Source: JACMNW01 sp031402355 (GTDB taxonomy: Bacteria; Pseudomonadota; Alphaproteobacteria; Rhodobacterales; Rhodobacteraceae). Taken from it: a stretch of 9,335 bases of DNA. Location: positions 1 to 9,335 of the forward strand of contig JANNSG010000069.1 in the NCBI GenBank assembly GCA_031402355.1, given 5' to 3'. A model generated the notes under the pieces. That model searched no databases and had not been told where the DNA came from. It saw only the letters and a program-made list of their open reading frames with translations. Within the stretch, counting starts at the first letter, position 1. Every line of letters starts with the position of its first letter. A program made the translations under genes and the position numbers. This document shows, piece after piece, positions 5,260-9,335 of the stretch.

Positions 5260-6440
5260 ACCCGGGCTCGCAATAACCCTATGCCCAGCGCCAAAGCCAG
5301 GCAAGACATCGCAAGACAAGCTGCATAAACCGCCGTCGTTCCGCCAAGGCCCAGGAGCGCGGCACCGAAAACAGGCCCCGTTGCAGTGCCCAAAATGGGC
5401 GCCACTGCCGCCGCGCCTGAAATCGCACCAAACCCGCGCCGCCCCAGCAACTCGGCCAGAAGCACTGGCCGCAGGATCGACGAAAGCCCGATCCCGATGC
5501 CCTGCAGCAGCGCAAAGCCAAAGATAAGAAATGGCGCCAGCCCCGCCAGCCACAGCAATCCACAGGCCAGCACAATCGCGCCCAGCAACCAGATCGTCGC
5601 CCGCGCATTGCCGACGCGGGTCTCGTTCATCAGCAAGGCAAGTCTCCCCGCCACTTGCGCAGGACCAATGCATGACGCCGCCAGCACAGCCATTGCCTCG
5701 GGCGCACCTCGGTCAGTGAACAACACCAAGGCATAGGTGATCATCACGGAATGGGTGATGTATGTCAGGCCGAAAATTGCTGCCAAAGCCCAGAATGCGG
5801 GCTTTCGCAAAGCGGCGGCCACCGCACCAGGTTCCGGCGCGGGGCGCGCCACCTTGACGCCTTGAAGACGGCGCAGCCGCATGACCCCAAGCAGGTTCAC
5901 CGGCACTGAGCCCAGGATGATGACGCAAGCAAAGGCCGCCAATGCACCCTGCCCGCCAAAAGCGCCTCCCAGCGCATGCCCCAGCGGAAATGACAATGTT
6001 GAGGCAAACCCGGCCACCAGCGTCACCTTGGTGATCGCGGCCCGCGCCCCGTCACCCAGGCGCCGGGTCAAGAAGGCAAAACAGGTTTCATAAAAGCTGC
6101 CCGCCTGTGCCACTCCGATGACCGACCAGAGGCCCAACCAGGCAGCAGGTGTCGGGGCCATGGAAAGCCCGATCAGTGCTGCTGCCCCCAGAACTGGCAT
6201 CCAGATCAACATCTCGCCACCCCAGCCTCGGTCCACCAGACGGCCGGTAAATGGTGTCAAGACCGCTGTGACCAGAAACGCCAGCGTCGGTCCGGCAGCC
6301 AATTGTGCTTTGCTCCACCCAGTTGCAAGTTCCAGATCCGGCAGCAGTGCCGCGAAGGCATAGTAAAGCGCGGCATAGGTAAAGGTCTGACCGATTGCCA
6401 AAAACCAAACTGGACCGTCAACCCCTTTGGCGGCAGTCAT
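5256..6440 (-). CDS. MFS transporter
   Basis: This 394-residue, very hydrophobic protein has about 12 predicted membrane segments in two bundles of six, separated by a cytoplasmic loop around 187-212 (RLRRLQGVKVARPAPEPG). That is standard Major Facilitator Superfamily architecture in the inner membrane. A motif-A-like loop, GRLVDRGWGGEM (66-77), follows the second membrane helix. The substrate cannot be told from the sequence. Its ATG overlaps the stop of the upstream M32 peptidase gene as ATGA, and no good Shine-Dalgarno precedes it, so translation probably depends on reinitiation after that gene. It is third in the ctaA operon. Its stop codon overlaps that of the convergent hydratase-like gene. 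Export or uptake of a peptide or metabolite linked to the peptidase is only a guess. Confidence 0.88.
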   Translation of the reverse strand: MTAAKGVDGPVWFLAIGQTFTYAALYYAFAALLPDLELATGWSKAQLAAGPTLAFLVTAVLTPFTGRLVDRGWGGEMLIWMPVLGAAALIGLSMAPTPAAWLGLWSVIGVAQAGSFYETCFAFLTRRLGDGARAAITKVTLVAGFASTLSFPLGHALGGAFGGQGALAAFACVIILGSVPVNLLGVMRLRRLQGVKVARPAPEPGAVAAALRKPAFWALAAIFGLTYITHSVMITYALVLFTDRGAPEAMAVLAASCIGPAQVAGRLALLMNETRVGNARATIWLLGAIVLACGLLWLAGLAPFLIFGFALLQGIGIGLSSILRPVLLAELLGRRGFGAISGAAAVAPILGTATGPVFGAALLGLGGTTAVYAACLAMSCLALALGIGLLRARV

Positions 6441-7921
6441 AGCCGATAGAGTTCGCTAAACTTTGCTTCGAGATAATCCAGCAACGGCCCTTCGTCGGGT
6501 TCAAAGCCGCACGCCCGGGCCACCGTTTCGTGTGGCGAATAAAGCCCGCCGTGCCGCTGTACGTTTGTCTGCAACCAACCTGTCGCAGCCGAGGTGTCGC
6601 CCAGCGACAACTGCGCGTCCAGATCCGGCACCGCTTTGCGCATCGCTTTGTGCAGACAGCCCGCGTAGACGTTTCCCAACGAATAGGTCGGGAAATAACC
6701 AAACAGCCCGCAAGACCAATGCACATCTTGCAACATGCCATGCGATGGGCGGTCAACGTCGACACCGAAATCAGCCTTGAAGCGGTCATTCCATGCAGTT
6801 TCCAGTTCAACTACTGCCAGATCACCCTTGATCAAAGCGCGCTCCAGATCAAAGCGCATCATGATGTGCAGATTATAGTGTATTTCGTCTGCCTCGGTAC
6901 GAATGAAGCCGGATCGCACTTTGTTCACTGCGCCATAAAATGCTTCGGCTGACGCAATGTCCACCGTGCCAAACTGAGCACGCATCCGGTCAAGCATATA
7001 ACCCGAAAACGCGCGCGAGCGGCCAAGCTGGTTTTCGTATATCCGGCTTTGGCTTTCGTGCACCCCCATGGAAACACCCTGCCCCAGCGGCGTCAGGCCA
7101 TATGCCTCATCAATACCAAGCTCATAGCAGGCATGGCCGACTTCGTGGATGGTCGAATAAAAACAGTTGAACGGATCGCGCTCGACAACCCGCGTTGTAA
7201 TCCGAACATCCCGCCCCGAACCCGATGAAAACGGATGTACCGCCAAATCCATCCGCCCGAAGGCCCAGTCATAGCCAAAGGCTGCCGCCAATTCGCGCGC
7301 AACGGCCAATTGTCCTTCCGCCGCATAGCTGCCCGTCAAGCCGGAGGGTTGAAACGTCGCCCCCAGAACGGCCGCCCGTAACGCCACCAGTCTGGGCCGC
7401 ATTGCATCAAACATCGCGCCAAGGCTGACCGCAGTTGCCCCCGGTTCGTAGTCGTCAATCAGCGCATCGTAAAGATCGCCTCCCTGCGCCAGTGCTGCCG
7501 CCTCTTCGCGCTTGAGCCTGATCACTTCGGCCAGGGTCGGCAAGAAAGCCGCCACGTTTTCACCTGCTCGCGCCTGGGCCCAAATGCCTTGCGCCCTTGA
7601 TGTAAGCCTGGCCAAAGCCTGCGCCAGATCGGCGGGGACCTTGCTCATCCGCGCGTGGTTGCGCCTGATGTGGCGCAAGTGCGCCGCCTCAACCGGCCCG
7701 TCCGGCTGTGCTGCCTCCAGCCAAAGGGCGATCCGCGGGTCCGTCCGCCTTGCGTGCAAAACGCCTTCAAGCGCAGAGATTTCTTCGCTGCGCTGATCGG
7801 CTGCGCCGCGCGGCATTACAGTTTCCTGATCCCAGCCCAAACGCGCCGCCACCTGGCCCAAAGCTTCGGTTTCCCGCTGGAACGCCATCAATTCGGTGAA
7901 TGCCGGTCTGACGATCGTCAT
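6437..7921 (-). CDS. Carboxypeptidase Taq family (M32) metallocarboxypeptidase
   Basis: The 494-residue protein (from the ATG at 7921) is a full-length M32 metallocarboxypeptidase, removing C-terminal amino acids from peptides in the cytoplasm. Family hallmarks are HPF (229-231), DVRITTR (238-244), the zinc-binding HEVGH (259-263) with third ligand Glu289 in HESQSR, RTEADEIHYNLHI (341-353), and the C-terminal block GMLQDVHWSCGLFGYFPTYSLGN (395-417). All catalytic elements are intact. An upstream in-frame ATG at 7993 would add 24 residues inside ctaA; I prefer 7921 because it gives an ATGA overlap with the ctaA stop, the usual family length, and a modest AAAGGG Shine-Dalgarno. It is the middle gene of the ctaA operon. 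No signal peptide is seen. Confidence 0.94.
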   Translation of the reverse strand: MTIVRPAFTELMAFQRETEALGQVAARLGWDQETVMPRGAADQRSEEISALEGVLHARRTDPRIALWLEAAQPDGPVEAAHLRHIRRNHARMSKVPADLAQALARLTSRAQGIWAQARAGENVAAFLPTLAEVIRLKREEAAALAQGGDLYDALIDDYEPGATAVSLGAMFDAMRPRLVALRAAVLGATFQPSGLTGSYAAEGQLAVARELAAAFGYDWAFGRMDLAVHPFSSGSGRDVRITTRVVERDPFNCFYSTIHEVGHACYELGIDEAYGLTPLGQGVSMGVHESQSRIYENQLGRSRAFSGYMLDRMRAQFGTVDIASAEAFYGAVNKVRSGFIRTEADEIHYNLHIMMRFDLERALIKGDLAVVELETAWNDRFKADFGVDVDRPSHGMLQDVHWSCGLFGYFPTYSLGNVYAGCLHKAMRKAVPDLDAQLSLGDTSAATGWLQTNVQRHGGLYSPHETVARACGFEPDEGPLLDYLEAKFSELYRL

Positions 7922-9081
7922 ATCGTGCCCTTTCGGATAGACCCCGCAGCGGGATAATTCGCCAGATACCGCGCCCGAAGGATCGACACCCACAAGACAA
8001 CAGCCCCTATTTGATGGGAAATTGCCGGATGCAGGGCCGCCGCTGACAGCACTGTCACAACCCCCAGCGCCACTTGCCCAACCATTATCGCCATCACAGC
8101 GTGAAACGCCCGCCGTGTCGCCAGATAAGGCGATTTGCGCCCCCGCAGCCAGACCACAATGCCGTAGGCAAACAGCAGATACCCCGACATCCGGTGAATG
8201 AACTGCACCAGACCCGGGTTCTCAAAGAACGCAGCCCAAAGGGGCCGTGGCTCTCCTTGCGGGTCAAGCACGACAAACGCATCAGACGGGAAAAACTCAC
8301 CGTTCATCAACGGCCAAGTCGGATAGTTTCGCCCCGCATCTATGCCTGCAACCAAAGCCCCCAACACGATCTGCAGAAATGTAAAATGCATAAGGCCGGT
8401 GGACATGCCAAACAGCTTTGCCTGCCGCCCGCGCCGCGCCTGCAGCAAATCCGTTTCGCTTCGACCCAGCAGGAATACTGCCCAAGCGATCAAGCCAAGG
8501 ATCACAAATGCAAGCCCCAGATGTACGGCCAGCCGGTAGGACGCGACATCCACCTTCGCCCCCGTAAGCCCCGAGGCGACCATCCACCAGCCAATGGCAC
8601 CCTGAAGGCCGATCAACGCGCCAATCCCCAGCAGGCGCTTTGTCCAGCGGGCCGGGATCTTACGCGTCACCAGAAACCCCACAAAACCCGCAGCCCAGAC
8701 CAGACCGATCACCCGACCAAGCTGCCGATGCCCCCACTCCCACCAAAATATGCCCTTGAACGCCTCCAGCGTCATTGCGCTGTTTTGCACCTTGTATTCC
8801 GGTGATGCCTGATAGGCCGCAAATTCGGCCGCCCATGCCGCGTCATTCATTGGCGGAACCGCTCCCGAGATGGGTCGCCATGTTGTAATCGACAGCCCGG
8901 AATCGGTCAGCCGGGTCAGGCCACCGACTGCGATCATCACAGCGACTAGGGCAAACAGCGCCAAAAGCCAAAGCCTGACCCCACGCCGCGCACCAAGCCC
9001 GCGCGCATCAATGCCGCCTGCCTGCGTCGTCGCAACGGACGCGGCTGCAACCTCTTCAAAAATCTTGCGTTTGCCTGCCAT
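7918..9081 (-). CDS. ctaA: Heme A synthase, COX15/CtaA type
   Basis: The 387-residue inner-membrane protein oxidises the C8 methyl of heme O to the formyl group of heme A, the cofactor of aa3-type cytochrome oxidases; it acts after heme O synthase. About eight membrane helices are visible (roughly 34-56, 122-140, 149-169, 184-205, 228-247, 297-313, 325-349, 355-370). The four conserved heme-ligand histidines are present: H118 (WEWGHRQLGR), H187 (RLAVHLGL), H296 (QFIHRMSGY) and H356 (AISHQIGA). The long loop after helix 1 with GLTRLTDSGLSITTWRP and the NYPTWPLMNGEF segment mark the alphaproteobacterial/mitochondrial COX15 type. The N-terminal 30 residues are a soluble tail. The ATG at 9081 has a GGAGA Shine-Dalgarno five bases upstream (9087-9091). 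It is first in an operon with the M32 peptidase and MFS genes. Confidence 0.96.
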   Translation of the reverse strand: MAGKRKIFEEVAAASVATTQAGGIDARGLGARRGVRLWLLALFALVAVMIAVGGLTRLTDSGLSITTWRPISGAVPPMNDAAWAAEFAAYQASPEYKVQNSAMTLEAFKGIFWWEWGHRQLGRVIGLVWAAGFVGFLVTRKIPARWTKRLLGIGALIGLQGAIGWWMVASGLTGAKVDVASYRLAVHLGLAFVILGLIAWAVFLLGRSETDLLQARRGRQAKLFGMSTGLMHFTFLQIVLGALVAGIDAGRNYPTWPLMNGEFFPSDAFVVLDPQGEPRPLWAAFFENPGLVQFIHRMSGYLLFAYGIVVWLRGRKSPYLATRRAFHAVMAIMVGQVALGVVTVLSAAALHPAISHQIGAVVLWVSILRARYLANYPAAGSIRKGTI

Positions 9082-9102
9082 GCCTGTCTCCGCTTTCGGC
9101 GA

Positions 9103-9131
9103 ACACTAGGCTGCCCCACGCGCCCCTTCAA
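9103..9131 (-). promoter_or_regulatory. Possible ctaA operon promoter
   Basis: On the minus strand TTGAAG (9131-9126) is separated by exactly 17 bp from TAGTGT (9108-9103). Transcription would begin near 9096, leaving a ~15-nt leader with the GGAGA site. The hexamers are imperfect, but no better candidate is seen in the 132-bp divergent gap. Confidence 0.35.
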
Positions 9132-9165
9132 GGGTCGCAATCGCCACATCCTCTCGGCTCCGTCA

Positions 9166-9182
9166 TTCAATAAAAAGGTTGA
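9166..9182. promoter_or_regulatory. Upstream operator-like dyad (TTCAA-N7-GTTGA), copy 1
   Basis: TTCAA (9166-9170) and GTTGA (9178-9182) are separated by 7 bp. The arms and spacing match copy 2 exactly, 39 bp away. The right arm overlaps the predicted -35 (TTGACT, 9179-9184) of the ArsR-family gene, so binding would block polymerase. It is also upstream of the divergent ctaA promoter. Confidence 0.55.
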
Positions 9183-9205
9183 CTGATATCCATCATTTCT
9201 ATAAT
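9179..9205 (+). promoter_or_regulatory. Probable promoter of the ArsR-family gene
   Basis: TTGACT (9179-9184) and a perfect -10 TATAAT (9200-9205) are separated by 15 bp, somewhat short. The surrounding DNA is noticeably AT-rich against the GC-rich neighbourhood. Transcription would start around 9211-9213, practically at the ATG (9214), implying a leaderless or nearly leaderless mRNA; no Shine-Dalgarno precedes the ATG. Confidence 0.6.
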
Positions 9206-9222
9206 TCAACTATATGGTTGAA
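9205..9222. promoter_or_regulatory. Operator-like palindrome over the ArsR start codon, copy 2
   Basis: TTCAACTATATGGTTGAA is an 18-bp palindrome with one mismatched pair (T/G beside the ATAT centre). It begins at the last base of the -10 and covers the predicted transcription start and the ATG. Its TTCAA-N7-GTTGA frame repeats copy 1. Winged-helix ArsR dimers bind such 16-20 bp dyads, so autorepression is the simplest reading. Confidence 0.65.
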
Positions 9223-9335
9223 CGAATCATAGCAGACCCGCTTACCCTTGCCCTGAAAGCCGCCAGCGATCCCACGCGGCGGTCAATCCTGACCCATCTT
9301 GCCCAAGAAGGCCCTGCCCGTGTCACCGAAATCGC
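9214..9335 (+). CDS. ArsR-family winged-helix transcriptional regulator (partial, N-terminus)
   Basis: Only the first 40 codons are present; the gene runs off the right edge. The residues include LKAASDPTRRSILTHL followed by an Ala/Gly turn and VTEI, the classic opening of an ArsR/SmtB winged helix (the ALSDPTRRxIL pattern before helix 3). No metal-binding cysteine motif is visible in this part, and regulators with this opening are often the non-metal type encoded beside SRPBCC-domain proteins; that neighbour would be outside the window. The ATG lies inside an operator-like palindrome and has no Shine-Dalgarno. It is divergent from ctaA with 132 bp between starts. The family call is firm; the ligand and regulon are unknown. 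Confidence 0.85.
   Translation, partial: MVERIIADPLTLALKAASDPTRRSILTHLAQEGPARVTEI

Noticed and set aside
7922..7993. 24-residue N-terminal extension of the M32 carboxypeptidase
   Set aside because: It would lie wholly inside ctaA. The ATG at 7921 gives a family-typical length and an ATGA coupling with the ctaA stop.
8074..8805. 243-residue plus-strand open frame
   Set aside because: It is antisense to ctaA, which has all four conserved histidines. The translated frame is rich in Pro, Arg, Gln, His and Lys without structure.

Overview
The window looks like chromosomal DNA of an alphaproteobacterium, most likely a marine Rhodobacterales (Roseobacter-type) species. The evidence is the reverse complement of the first 16 bases, which reads as the 5' end of a Rhodobacterales-style 16S rRNA, plus a COX15-type heme A synthase, a single-domain bactofilin, moderately high GC, and tight ATGA gene overlaps. 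No mobile element, CRISPR array or tRNA is visible. Gene content is mainly housekeeping and metabolic.

Left edge (1-580): an rRNA operon runs leftward off the window. Only the first ~16 nt of 16S are present. The remaining ~560 bp have no protein gene and hold the rrn leader (boxA, small stem-loops), a probable rrn promoter, and several hairpins just after the neighbouring amidohydrolase gene.

580-3308 (minus strand): a ureohydrolase of the agmatinase/arginase family, with a GTG start, a strong Shine-Dalgarno and a probable promoter, followed after 92 bp by a YtcJ-like amidohydrolase. They probably form a small nitrogen-scavenging operon that reads toward the rRNA operon.

3309-3990: a short bactofilin gene on the plus strand, with a conspicuous 8-bp stem-loop in its 5' untranslated region. 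A two-tier hairpin lies in the convergent gap behind it.

3991-5259: a divergent pair, a PaaI-type hotdog thioesterase (minus) and an ECHDC3-like enoyl-CoA hydratase/isomerase family protein (plus). The latter lacks both catalytic glutamates of true enoyl-CoA hydratases.

5256-9081 (minus strand): a tight three-gene operon, heme A synthase (ctaA), then M32 carboxypeptidase, then MFS transporter, joined by 4-nt ATGA overlaps. The MFS stop codon also overlaps the stop codon of the convergent hydratase-like gene.

Right edge (9082-9335): a divergent intergenic region and the first 40 codons of an ArsR-family regulator. Its promoter carries two equally spaced copies of a TTCAA-N7-GTTGA dyad, one over the -35 and one over the predicted transcription start and ATG. 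This suggests autoregulation of a leaderless mRNA.

I do not see a clearly new multi-gene system. The most interesting items are the ArsR operator architecture, the catalytically degenerate ECHDC3-like protein paired with a thioesterase, and the coupled ctaA-M32-MFS operon.
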